Below are positions 17,072-24,545 of a stretch of DNA of 43,495 nucleotides, one piece after another. The position numbers and the translations under genes were made by a program. Below the pieces are notes generated by a model. It made no database searches. It saw only the letters and a program-made list of their open reading frames with translations, and was not told where the DNA came from. The stretch comes from Desulfohalobiaceae bacterium. Lineage in GTDB: Bacteria > Desulfobacterota > Desulfovibrionia > Desulfovibrionales > Desulfothermaceae. Position 1 is the stretch's first letter. Every line of letters begins with the position of its first letter. The stretch lies in NCBI GenBank assembly GCA_027013815.1, contig JALWFY010000088.1, positions 1-43,495 of the forward strand, written 5' to 3'.

Positions 17072-18469
17072 ATGTCAAAGGTTGTAACAAGATTTCCACC
17101 TAGTCCCACAGGTCACCTCCACATTGGTGGAGCCAGGACTGCCCTTTTTAACTGGTTACTTGCAAGAAACAAGGGGGGCAAGTTCATTTTAAGAATAGAA
17201 GACACTGACCTAGATAGGTCTTCCAAAGAAATGACTAAGTCCATAATTGAAGCAATGGAATGGTTGGGGCTGACCTGGGATGAAGGGCCTTATTTTCAAA
17301 CCAAGAGATTTGACATCTATCAACATCACATTAAGCTGTTGATAAATCAGGGAAAGGCATATTATTGCAAATGTACTAGAGAAGAAGTGGATGAGATGAG
17401 AAAAAAGGCCATGGATAAGGGAGAAAAACCTAAATATGATGGCAGGTGCAGGGAACTTGGACTTGGGCCAGGAGAGGGAAGGGTGGTTAGGTTTAAGGCC
17501 CCACTTAGAGGAGAGACAGTATTTAATGACCTTTTAAAAGGTCCTATTGCTGTGGATAACAGAGAATTAGACGATTTTATTATAAAAAGAGAAGATGGTT
17601 CACCAACCTACAACCTTGCAGTAGTTGTAGACGACGCCACAATGGGTGTTACCCATATCCTAAGGGGAGACGACCATATAAACAATACACCAAAACAAGT
17701 GCTCCTTTATGAGGCCCTGGGATACCAAGTGCCAAAATTTGCCCATGTACCTATGATACTTGGTCCAGACAAAAAAAAGCTCAGCAAAAGGCATGGAGCA
17801 AAATCTGTACTTGAATATAAGGAATTGGGGTACCTACCAGAGGCAGTTCTAAACTACTTGGTCAGGCTTGGATGGTCATATAAAGACCAAGAGATATTTA
17901 CCTTAGAAGAGATGATAAAAAAATTTTCAATCAAAAGGCTCAGTAATTCTGCGTGTGTGTTTGACCCAGAAAAATTAAAATGGGTGAACAGCCAACATAT
18001 AAAGAAAAAAGACAAGAGAGAACTTGCCATATTGCTCAGAAAATACTTGGCAAACCAAGGTATTGTGACCCAAGACATAAGCTATCTGGAAAAAATCGTC
18101 CCTCTCTTGCAACCACGGTCTCACACTATGGTGGAAATGGCTGAAAAGGCTAAATTCTTTGTTATAGAAGACGAAAAAATTGAATATCCAAAGGATACTT
18201 TGGAAAAATTTTTGACCCAAGAAGTCAAGGCACATCTTGTGGAGCTTACAAACAGATTCTCTTCTTTAGAAGAATTTTCCATAAATTCCTTAGAAGATGT
18301 TACTAGACAATATTTAGAGGAAAAAAATATAAAATTTAAACTACTGGCTCAACCTATTAGGATTTGCATAACAGGTCAGACTGCCAGTCCTGGTCTTTTT
18401 GAAACAATGGAGGTCTTGGGGAAGGATCGCACCTTGAATAGACTAAATCGTGCATTAAGGCTTGTATAA
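17072..18469 (+). CDS. gltX: Glutamate--tRNA ligase
   Basis: GluRS charges tRNA-Glu (and possibly tRNA-Gln, if the organism uses the transamidation route). The 465-residue length is standard. The class I signature 'PPSPTGHLHIGGARTALFNW' is at residues 9-28, the 'KLSKRHGA' KMSKS-type loop at about residue 236, and a zinc-binding segment 'YYCKCTREEVDE ... RCRE' at about residues 100-130. The anticodon-binding C-terminal domain is complete. GGGGAGG precedes the ATG. It shares a bidirectional terminator with the convergent rpmB. Confidence 0.97.
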   Translation: MSKVVTRFPPSPTGHLHIGGARTALFNWLLARNKGGKFILRIEDTDLDRSSKEMTKSIIEAMEWLGLTWDEGPYFQTKRFDIYQHHIKLLINQGKAYYCKCTREEVDEMRKKAMDKGEKPKYDGRCRELGLGPGEGRVVRFKAPLRGETVFNDLLKGPIAVDNRELDDFIIKREDGSPTYNLAVVVDDATMGVTHILRGDDHINNTPKQVLLYEALGYQVPKFAHVPMILGPDKKKLSKRHGAKSVLEYKELGYLPEAVLNYLVRLGWSYKDQEIFTLEEMIKKFSIKRLSNSACVFDPEKLKWVNSQHIKKKDKRELAILLRKYLANQGIVTQDISYLEKIVPLLQPRSHTMVEMAEKAKFFVIEDEKIEYPKDTLEKFLTQEVKAHLVELTNRFSSLEEFSINSLEDVTRQYLEEKNIKFKLLAQPIRICITGQTASPGLFETMEVLGKDRTLNRLNRALRLV

Positions 18470-18473
18470 AAAA

Positions 18474-18509
18474 CATAAAAAGAGGGGGAATAGCTCCCCT
18501 CTTTTTATG
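18474..18509. terminator. Bidirectional terminator between gltX and rpmB
   Basis: A perfect 14-bp inverted repeat (CATAAAAAGAGGGG at 18474-18487, complement at 18496-18509) has A runs on the left and T runs on the right, so it can end transcription on both strands. It includes the rpmB stop codon at 18505-18507. Confidence 0.85.
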
Positions 18510-18705
18510 CCTTATATGGCTTTTCAACTGCACCAGACCTTATGCACCTGGTACAAACCTTCATCCTCTTAACTTCGCCATTTGGGAGCTGTACCCTAAT
18601 CTTTTGTAAGTTTGGCTTAAAAACCCTCTTGTTTTTATTATGCGCATGACTCACATGATTTCCTACCCTGGTCCTTTTTCCACAAATTTCACACACTCTA
18701 GCCAT
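18505..18705 (-). CDS. rpmB: 50S ribosomal protein L28, zinc-ribbon type
   Basis: This 66-residue L28 begins '[20 protein letters not shown]'. Two CxxC pairs ('CEIC' at residues 5-8 and 'CTRC' near 55-58) make it the zinc-binding form rather than the C-minus form. I chose the ATG at 18705 because AGGGAGGAAATAGAA precedes it; the longer open frame to 18879 adds 58 residues with no L28 similarity. The stop codon sits inside the bidirectional terminator. Confidence 0.95.
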   Translation of the reverse strand: MARVCEICGKRTRVGNHVSHAHNKNKRVFKPNLQKIRVQLPNGEVKRMKVCTRCIRSGAVEKPYKA

Positions 18706-19190
18706 TTCTATTTCCTCCCTTTGATTTTCTTGCAAATATAAACCAACAAAATTTAAGGACAAATACCTTATGTTTGAAATCTGCTTACAAAGTTTTCCTA
18801 CATACATCTTAGACAAAAAAAATGCAAGCATTAGTTTTGGACCATAGAGAGCTAGATCCAGGGCCGCTATAGATGGCAAGCATTTTGTAGCAGTGATATA
18901 TCCACTTATAAACGAAGATTATGGTTTTTCAAATCGTTATAGATATCCTCGAATTAGCAAATGGATAAAGAAAAAGGGGCTTTTTAAAAAAAATCTTAGA
19001 TTGTCTTATCCACATTATATTAGAACTAATATAAGAGATTATTGTGAGCGAATTGTAGCAGTGAGCTTGTAACATTATTTGTGTAAATCCTTATTTTGGT
19101 CTAACTCAGTATTGAATGATATTTAGGGACAGGCGCATAGGGCGAATAATGACTTCTGAGTAAATAAAGAGACAGGCTCCAAAACGTGTT
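18706..19190. other. Intergenic region with an ORF remnant
   Basis: Between rpmB and vapC no complete gene is seen. 18706-18847 should hold the rpmB promoter, but I cannot place it with confidence. 18848-19072 holds a start-less reading frame, listed separately. 19073-19190 shows nothing recognisable. Confidence 0.5.
18848..19072 (+). pseudogene. ORF remnant without start codon, family unknown
   Basis: An open frame of 74 codons runs from just after a stop at 18845 to a TAA at 19070-19072. It has no ATG and no ribosome site. The coded sequence ('[19 protein letters not shown]' and later 'YPRISKWIKKKGLFKK') is compositionally protein-like, with Tyr, Lys and Arg enrichment, but I do not recognise it. 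A 12-base word, TTGTAGCAGTGA, occurs near each end of the frame. It could be the tail of a gene lost when the vapBC patch was acquired. Weak call. Confidence 0.3.
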
Positions 19191-19598
19191 TTATCCTCTT
19201 CCCACCCAATTCTCTATTCTTAAGCCTTTAACCCTGTTAAATTCCCTCTCGTTATTAGTTACCAACACAGCATCTAAAGATACTGCATGGGCTGCAATCT
19301 GTAAATCATAGGCCCCTATTACATTGCCACCTCTTTCAAGATTTGCTCTGATTTTCCCATAGGTTTCAGCCGCCTTTGCATCAAAATTATATATCATGAA
19401 ATTTTCGGTAAAGTCTTTTATCAGTTTAATCAACTTGTTGCTGTTTTTTCTGTATGCACCGTAGAACAGTTCAGAAACCACAATTGATGATAGGGCTAAT
19501 TCGTGTTCTTGCTCCACCTTTTTTAGTTTAATCTTTACTCCCTCTGGTGCATTTCTGATTATATAACTACAAATATTGGTATCAAGCATGTAGATCAC
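19191..19598 (-). CDS. vapC: VapC-type PIN-domain ribonuclease toxin
   Basis: This 135-residue PIN nuclease is the toxin of a type II toxin-antitoxin pair; VapC enzymes cleave tRNA or rRNA. The acidic site is visible: D6 in 'MLDTN', E43 in 'VSELFYG' and D98 in 'AYDLQIAAHA'. The fourth position reads 'VTNNEREF', with Asn where Asp is common. The GTG at 19598 overlaps the antitoxin stop by one base (TAGTG); an ATG at 19589 is an alternative start. The tight coupling to VapB is typical. Confidence 0.92.
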   Translation of the reverse strand: MIYMLDTNICSYIIRNAPEGVKIKLKKVEQEHELALSSIVVSELFYGAYRKNSNKLIKLIKDFTENFMIYNFDAKAAETYGKIRANLERGGNVIGAYDLQIAAHAVSLDAVLVTNNEREFNRVKGLRIENWVGRG

Positions 19599-19834
19599 TA
19601 AAATAACTCCCTCTCTTGAAGTGGTGGCTGTTTTCTCTCTTTTAAGAAACTATCTAAAGGCTCTCTAGATTTCCTTAGTTTATTGAACAAATCATCCCAT
19701 TTACTGTAGGGGGGTATCAACACTATGCAATCACCCTCTCTTTTTATATAAACCGTATCACAGTTGAGCCTGAACTCTTTAGGTAGTCTAACTGCATAAG
19801 AATTCCCACTTTTAAATACCTTTGTTTTGCGCAT
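19598..19834 (-). CDS. vapB: VapB-type antitoxin (AbrB/SpoVT fold)
   Basis: This 78-residue antitoxin has an N-terminal swapped-hairpin AbrB DNA-binding domain ('TKVFKSGNSYAVRLPKEFRL', residues 4-23). The C-terminal tail ('KWDDLFNKLRKSREPLDSFL') should wrap the toxin. GGAGAAAA precedes the ATG. It is expected to repress its own promoter together with VapC, and an inverted repeat stands just upstream. Confidence 0.92.
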   Translation of the reverse strand: MRKTKVFKSGNSYAVRLPKEFRLNCDTVYIKREGDCIVLIPPYSKWDDLFNKLRKSREPLDSFLKERKQPPLQERELF

Positions 19835-19847
19835 GGTTTTCTCCTTA

Positions 19848-19863
19848 TTTAGTATTTACTAAA
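19848..19863 (-). promoter_or_regulatory. Candidate VapB operator
   Basis: TTTAGTA/TACTAAA is a perfect 7-bp inverted repeat with a 2-base centre, 14 bases before vapB. AbrB-type antitoxins bind such palindromes for autoregulation. The adjoining TATATA run (19865-19870) could be the -10 element. Confidence 0.45.
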
Positions 19864-19917
19864 AATATATACATAAACACAGGAATTGTAAAGACTTTAA
19901 TATTGCAATAAAAGGTT

Positions 19918-19988
19918 GCAAGTCACCTTTAAGGTGTTGTAAATAATAGAAAAAACAACAATAAAAACAAACCAAAAAGGTGACTTGC
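19918..19988 (+). promoter_or_regulatory. Inverted repeat able to hide a ribosome binding site
   Basis: GCAAGTCACCTTT (19918-19930) and AAAGGTGACTTGC (19976-19988) are exact 13-bp complements. The right arm contains the ribosome site AAAGGTGA of the ORF starting at 19990, so the folded RNA would block translation. A competing small palindrome (CACCTT-T-AAGGTG, 19925-19937) uses part of the left arm. Confidence 0.4.
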
Positions 19989-19989
19989 T

Positions 19990-20328
19990 ATGGGAATGAT
20001 AAGATTAAAGATAGAAAAGGGCAAAGGAAAGGTTACTCGTTTTGGTGGGATTCGCACGGTCTTCCTCCTAACTGGCATTCTGGCATATATAGCATCAGGA
20101 GTCCTGCTCTACTTTGATAAAAGGAGAAAAACTGTGCATATCAAGATGAGCCCTGCTGGAAGATGACTATTTATTGCACTGGGAAGCCTTTTTCTAATGA
20201 TTCCACTTTTCAGAACCTTATGGGCCTTAGCTTGGGAGTGTTGTAGACGAGGACGGCTAAGCCCCTTTTTTTCCCACATCCGTCCTGAGTCATGGGATAT
20301 AAGATGCGTGGATTTTATCATTTCATAG
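19990..20328 (+). pseudogene. Small two-helix membrane protein gene broken by an in-frame TGA
   Basis: The frame opens at ATG 19990 with AAAGGTGA seven bases upstream. It codes 58 residues with one membrane helix ('TVFLLTGILAYIASGVLLYF'), meets TGA at 20164-20166, then stays open for 53 more codons with a second helix ('LFIALGSLFLMIPLFRTLWA') until TAG at 20326. Continuity of hydrophobic pattern across the TGA suggests a nonsense mutation in a 112-codon gene (a CGA to TGA change would suffice). It lies 12 bases before the metallophosphoesterase gene, which is also broken. The family is unknown. A truncated 58-residue peptide could still be made. Confidence 0.5.
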
Positions 20329-20340
20329 AGGGGAAAAGAG

Positions 20341-21243
20341 ATGAGACTCATCTATACTGCTGACCTGCATGGGATTGAGGCCTTGTATGATCAACTTTTA
20401 TCTCTGGCCCAGTATTACCACCCTGATATCATCCTTACGGGAGGAGATCTGTTGCCAAAGGACGGCCCATTTGAATCCCTGATAGAAAAACAGCGTGATT
20501 TTATCATGGGTTTTATTAAACAAATGCTGGTAAAGCTAAAGAGCATGTCAACAAAAACTGAGTGTTATGTAATAATGGGCAATGATGATTTTCTAGTAAA
20601 CTTGGCAGTCCTTGAGATATTACAAGACCAGGGACTGCTAAAGCTTCTTCACAACAGAAAATACCTACTCCAAAACGGATTTGAACTCATTGGAGACAGA
20701 AATGTTCCTCCAACACCCTTCAGCAATAAGGATAACGAACGCATAGACATACCTACCATACCGAGGCAGCCCCAATTCTATACCGCCTGCGTGAGCACCC
20801 CTCAGGGCTTAAAGACAATAGACGCTAAATACTATTTTCAGAGCCAACCTACAATAGAAGAAGAGCTAGCCGCTCTGCCAGTTCCTGAATCATATCATAA
20901 GGCCATTTATGTGGTGCATTCTCCCCCTTTTCGGAGTGGTTTGGATACCTTGCTTGACGATCGGTAAGTTAGCAGTCATACTATCCGCAAGTTTATTGAA
21001 AAAAATCAGCCCTATCTTACGTTACATGGACATATCCATGAGGCGCCTATGATATCAGGCAGTTATTTTTGTAAAATTGGCCACACCCTTTGCGTAAATC
21101 CCGGTCAGAGCACTAGCCAGCTGCACGCCGTTACCTTTGAACTGGCCAATATTATATTCACTACTAAGACATACTACTTTAGAGAACAGAAAATGAATTT
21201 GAAGGGGAAGGCTGCATCTGTACTGCCTTTGAGAATATTCTAA
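20341..21243 (+). pseudogene. Metallophosphoesterase gene interrupted by an in-frame TAA
   Basis: Both parts are in one frame: 208 codons (20341-20964), TAA at 20965-20967, then 92 more codons to the stop at 21241. Calcineurin-type motifs are shared between the halves: D-x-H in 'YTADLHG' (residues 6-12), 'TGGDLLP', 'MGNDDF' and the conserved histidine of 'VVHSPP' before the stop, and 'LHGHIHE', which supplies the last metal ligands, after it. Without the second half the enzyme cannot complete its dinuclear site. A single C-to-T or A-to-T change explains the TAA. Codon use looks less AT-biased than its neighbours, suggesting acquisition by transfer. Confidence 0.8.
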
Positions 21244-21557
21244 GAGGAGATAGGAGTTATAACTAACAATATTGTAAGCAAGATTATAGAACGTTACAGT
21301 AATTCAAAATCTAAAATTTTTCTTGCAAAGGGCAATTTTTTTAATTTTGGATTTTGGATTTTGAATTTTGGATTGAAGATTGAAAGAAGAAGATTTAATT
21401 AAAGAAAAGAGTTATAGCTAACAAATTCTAAGCAGAATTATAAAAACGTTACAGGTTAATCTAATAAAATGAGTAATTCAACATCCAACATTCAAAATCC
21501 AAAATTTATTGTAGGAGAAAATATTCTGCGTCCATTGAAATGGGACGGATTTATTAC
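21244..21557. repeat. Repeat-rich intergenic region: duplicated segment and inverted TTTTGGATT array
   Basis: A roughly 46-base segment at 21254-21300 recurs, with differences, at 21409-21454 ('GAGTTATA-CTAACAA...AACGTTACAG'). Between and after the copies, TTTTGGATT words are tandemly repeated (21343-21373), and an inverted partner lies at 21483-21505 (23 bases, one mismatch). No gene is seen. It resembles the repeat at 905-1052. Confidence 0.5.
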
Positions 21558-22283
21558 CTAAGGTGTTGTTATTATTTTACCCAATTCCTTTAATTCCTGT
21601 CTTATCCCTTGCACAAAACCATTGGCCTTACATGTCCATAACTGATCTAGTGCACCAGAAAATATTATCCTTCCATCTTGAATTATAAATATCTCCTCCC
21701 CTAGATAAACTGCTTCTATTGGATCGTGGGTTACGTGGATAATAGTCAAAGAAAATCTATTTTTTATGTTTTTTAAAAACTTAATTAACTTCATCTTTAG
21801 GTGAAAATCAAGACCAGTTAAAGGCTCATCCAAGAGTAAGACATCTGGCCTTGCTACTAAAGAACGGGCAAGGGCCACTCTCTGTCCTTCACCACCACTG
21901 AGCTCATTTGGGAACCTTTCCATTAGGTGAACAATATTGAACTCTTTTACAATCATGGAAATAATAGATTCATCAATGGAAATCCCTCTGGCCTTAAAGG
22001 GAAAATAGAGTTGTTCTTTGACCCTTAGATGGGGGAAAAGCCCCAAATTTTGAGGTAAATATACTATATTACGTTTTTCTGGAGCAAGGTTTGATATATC
22101 TCTTTTTTTTAGCCTTACATAGCCTCCATATATTTTTTCAAAACCTGAAATGGCCTTTAAGGTAAGACTCTTACCAGAGCCACTTGGCCCAAGCATTATA
22201 TTGTAACTGTTCTCTTTTATACAAAAACTTACCCCCAGGGAAAAGCCATTCTTGTATTTGTTTGAGATATTAATGTCTAGCAT
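21558..22283 (-). CDS. wtpC: Tungstate/molybdate ABC transporter, ATP-binding protein
   Basis: This 241-residue ABC ATPase has Walker A 'GPSGSGKSLTLKAI' (about residues 32-45), the Q-loop 'YLPQNLGLFPHL', the signature 'LSGGEGQRVALARSL' (about 122-136), Walker B 'VLLLDEPLTGLD' and the H-loop 'HVTHD'. It lacks the C-terminal TOBE domain of ModC-type subunits, so it does not sense oxyanion itself. It overlaps the permease gene by 14 bases. The WtpC naming follows from the substrate-binding protein of the same operon; modC or tupC would be other labels. Confidence 0.88.
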   Translation of the reverse strand: MLDINISNKYKNGFSLGVSFCIKENSYNIMLGPSGSGKSLTLKAISGFEKIYGGYVRLKKRDISNLAPEKRNIVYLPQNLGLFPHLRVKEQLYFPFKARGISIDESIISMIVKEFNIVHLMERFPNELSGGEGQRVALARSLVARPDVLLLDEPLTGLDFHLKMKLIKFLKNIKNRFSLTIIHVTHDPIEAVYLGEEIFIIQDGRIIFSGALDQLWTCKANGFVQGIRQELKELGKIITTP

Positions 22284-23049
22284 AGTGTCTGCTCAAATAT
22301 AATAACAGGAAAAAAATCAAAACACATAAAAAGATCACAAGTGCAGAAACTGGCCTAGCTGCACTTAATCCATATTCCTCGAACCTCTCATACATGAGCA
22401 CTGGGGCTGTTTTTGGATAATATGCAATTATTAAGATGGCCCCAACCTCGCTAATACTACGGGCAAATGCAAGCACTGCTCCCCTTAATATTGAGGGGAA
22501 TGCAAGTGGAAAGGTTATATGGAAAAAAGTATAACTAGAAGATGCCCCAAGGGTCCTGGACACCATCTCAATTTCTTGTTCAATACTATCAAATCCAACA
22601 AGTGCAGAAGATATTACAAACGATATACTCACAAAGAGCATGGCTATTGTTATCCCATAAACTGTGTCCACAAAGGAGATGTGAAAGAGATTAAAAAAAG
22701 AACCAACAACCGTTCTATCATTAAAAAGTGAAAGCAAGGCTATACCCACTGCAACATGGGGGATTGCAACAGGAAGGTTTATAACACTCTCTAAAATTGC
22801 CCTTCCCCTAAATCTATTTTTGCTCAAAAAATAGGCAAATGGGATCCCCATAACACACCCCAGTAATGTGGCGCAAATAGAACAACCTATGGATACAAAA
22901 ATAGATGTCCATACTGTTTTATCCAATATAGTGGCAATCAAACTCTTTGCTGAGAGCTTTATAAAGATATGTAAAATAGGGACAATAATAAAAAATAGGG
23001 TTATTGTGCTAATTATTATTGCCCCTTTTCTAAGTATCCCTTGATCCAT
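22270..23049 (-). CDS. wtpB: Tungstate/molybdate ABC transporter, permease
   Basis: This 259-residue inner-membrane protein has about six membrane helices and the ModB/CysT/WtpB-type coupling loop 'EIEMVSRTLGASSSYTFFHITFP' (about residues 165-190), the EAA motif that contacts the ATPase. The first helix is near residues 10-32 and the last near 232-252. 'LPVAIPHVAVGIALL' in the centre is typical of sulfate/molybdate-type permeases. It follows wtpA by 87 bases; a 27-codon ORF fills that gap. Confidence 0.9.
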   Translation of the reverse strand: MDQGILRKGAIIISTITLFFIIVPILHIFIKLSAKSLIATILDKTVWTSIFVSIGCSICATLLGCVMGIPFAYFLSKNRFRGRAILESVINLPVAIPHVAVGIALLSLFNDRTVVGSFFNLFHISFVDTVYGITIAMLFVSISFVISSALVGFDSIEQEIEMVSRTLGASSSYTFFHITFPLAFPSILRGAVLAFARSISEVGAILIIAYYPKTAPVLMYERFEEYGLSAARPVSALVIFLCVLIFFLLLYLSRHYARH

Positions 23050-23052
23050 AAC

Positions 23053-23136
23053 TTATTCTTCAAACCTCTTTGCATAAGAAGCGTCATGATATAGGGGTTT
23101 ACCATATTTTTGTTTTCCATATTCCCTGATTATCAT
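23053..23136 (-). CDS. Possible 27-residue ORF between wtpA and wtpB
   Basis: Directly after the wtpA stop (TAAATG) a 27-codon frame runs to a TAA three bases before the wtpB start. The peptide is polar, basic and aromatic ('REYGKQKYGKPLYHDASYAK'), without a membrane helix. There is no separate ribosome site, so it would be made by re-initiation after wtpA and could couple translation to wtpB. It may also be a chance frame. I do not recognise the peptide. Confidence 0.3.
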   Translation of the reverse strand: MIIREYGKQKYGKPLYHDASYAKRFEE

Positions 23137-24105
23137 TTAATCTTTTATAATCTTAGCAGGAAAGATTGGAATTTGTTTACACTTAGATAATATCTCTTTC
23201 CCAACATTACCTGTTACAAAGTCTTCGAACAGTTTTGCCTCTTTTATATGGTGAGAATTTTTTAACACAGTAATTCCATATACTATTGGCTTTCCTGTTA
23301 TTACCTTTTTATTATAAAGGGTTATTTTTGCCCTTTTATAAAGATTAGTACATTGCATGTCTCCAAGATTTATCTCCCTGGGAAGGGACAAATAATTTAG
23401 ACCATGTTGCAGAGCCACACTCTTGTATTCAAAGGCATAATCAATGGCACCCCCTTCAAGGAGACCCAAAAGCTCCACTGACTTATGCCTTATAAACAAC
23501 TTCCTTCCCTTTGTGTGTATATCCCTTGGCGTATAAAAATATATTGTGTTTTTTATTTGTTTAAAATCAATGTTTATATTTTTTTTCAATAGATCATTTA
23601 TTATGTCTTGATCTTTATAGTAAATAGAGGCAAGGCCAAGCGCTATAATCGTCCTGTATCCACAGGGATCGTCATTTGGATTTGAAAAACCCCATTTCAC
23701 ACCCTTTTTAGATAGTATTTTATACCAGTTATTTTGATTTATATATTTTGCATATCTTGATCCCTTTGTATAACATAATACAAGCTCATTTCTTGCAAAA
23801 AGTTTTACATGATCTGTATATTTTCCAAATAGCATCTTTGGGATTAAAGAATAATCAGCAACAGCAATAACATCACATGACTTATGTATATCTGTTATCT
23901 TCCTTATTGCCTTAACACTTCCACTTACCTCCCTCCTTACATCAATATAAGGATATTTTTTCTCAAATGCCTTTTCTATCTTAGAAAAAGGTACAGATAG
24001 ACTACCTGCATGAAACACCTTTAAAACTACCTTATCCTTCGCATACAATGGAGCTGATAGAAAAAGGCCTAAAAATAAAACAAGATAAAATAATTTTTTC
24101 CACAT
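23137..24105 (-). CDS. wtpA: Tungstate-binding periplasmic protein, WtpA family
   Basis: This 322-residue periplasmic binding protein captures tungstate (and molybdate) for the WtpBC importer. A signal peptide ends at 'LYA' near residue 22. Family stretches: 'LKVFHAGSLSVPFSKIEKAF' just after it, 'DVIAVADYSLIP', 'GFSNPNDDPCGYRTI' and 'GAIDYAFEYKSVA', whose Ser, Asp and Glu residues make the octahedral oxyanion site in WtpA proteins. I chose the ATG at 24105 because GGAGG stands eight bases before it; an in-frame ATG at 24120 precedes that site. Selectivity for W over Mo is inferred from the family. It is the first intact gene of its operon. Confidence 0.9.
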   Translation of the reverse strand: MWKKLFYLVLFLGLFLSAPLYAKDKVVLKVFHAGSLSVPFSKIEKAFEKKYPYIDVRREVSGSVKAIRKITDIHKSCDVIAVADYSLIPKMLFGKYTDHVKLFARNELVLCYTKGSRYAKYINQNNWYKILSKKGVKWGFSNPNDDPCGYRTIIALGLASIYYKDQDIINDLLKKNINIDFKQIKNTIYFYTPRDIHTKGRKLFIRHKSVELLGLLEGGAIDYAFEYKSVALQHGLNYLSLPREINLGDMQCTNLYKRAKITLYNKKVITGKPIVYGITVLKNSHHIKEAKLFEDFVTGNVGKEILSKCKQIPIFPAKIIKD

Positions 24106-24151
24106 GATAATTACCTCCAAAATGTTTATAAAATAAGATTAACCAGCCATG

Positions 24152-24391
24152 TCATATGTTAATTCTAAAGGCAGTTTTGATCAGATAATCTTTGTCCCCT
24201 ATCAAAGGATCATCTCCATAGGACTTTGTATTAAAATTGTGTTGATATTCATATCTTGACCGAAAAACAGTCCAAAAAAGTAATTTTTTAGAATTATTAT
24301 CCAGCCTATCAGAACAAAAAGCCCTGTTATTTGAAAATAAAATAAATAATAGAAATAATAATATAGTTAAATTCTGTTTATATTTTATCAT
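24152..24391 (-). pseudogene. Truncated porin-like N-terminus (signal peptide plus first strands)
   Basis: This 79-residue frame has a strong ribosome site (AGGAGG) and a signal peptide ending near residue 26. The sequence 'FRSRYEYQHNFNTKSYG' and the final 'LIKTAFRINI' look like the first strands of a long outer-membrane beta-barrel (alginate-export/porin type). The frame then stops, and wtpA begins 46 bases later. No continuation is found in any frame, so most of the barrel has been deleted. It could still be translated as a short secreted peptide. It is the first frame of the wtp transcript. Confidence 0.45.
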
Positions 24392-24434
24392 AGACCTTAA
24401 TCCTCCTTTTATTTACCTTCAAAACAAGAAGAGC

Positions 24435-24476
24435 AATTACATAACACAAAGGGATATGTCAAGATATTATGTAATT
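24435..24476 (-). promoter_or_regulatory. Candidate wtp operon promoter and operator
   Basis: A perfect minus-strand TTGACA (24457-24462) is flanked by an exact 10-bp inverted pair, AATTACATAA (24435-24444) and TTATGTAATT (24467-24476), whose centres are 32 bases apart, about three helical turns. The inner half-site covers the expected -10 position (TAATTG, a poor match), as expected for a repressor or co-regulator site. The neighbouring HTH/ligand-binding regulator is the obvious candidate to bind it; this is inference. Confidence 0.4.
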
Positions 24477-24545
24477 TTTTATACTTTAAAGTTAATTTTT
24501 GTATATAAATATCCACAACAAACTAAAATTCCGAAAACTGCAGGT

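Noticed and set aside
18706-18879. 58-residue N-terminal extension of L28
   Set aside because: A strong ribosome site stands directly before the internal ATG at 18705, and the extension has no ribosomal protein similarity.
20164-20166. TGA in the small membrane protein ORF as a second selenocysteine codon
   Set aside because: It lies in a hydrophobic junction with no nearby Cys motif and no hairpin at SECIS distance, and the next gene also carries a premature stop, so a nonsense mutation is simpler.
20222-20272. Rho-independent terminator (GGGCCTTAGC with GCTAAGCCCC and seven T)
   Set aside because: It fits a terminator with one bulge, but lies inside the reading frame that continues past the TGA, so it may be coding sequence by chance; not listed as a feature.
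20965-20967. Recoding of the TAA in the metallophosphoesterase gene
   Set aside because: No standard programme recodes TAA; a point mutation is the plain reading.
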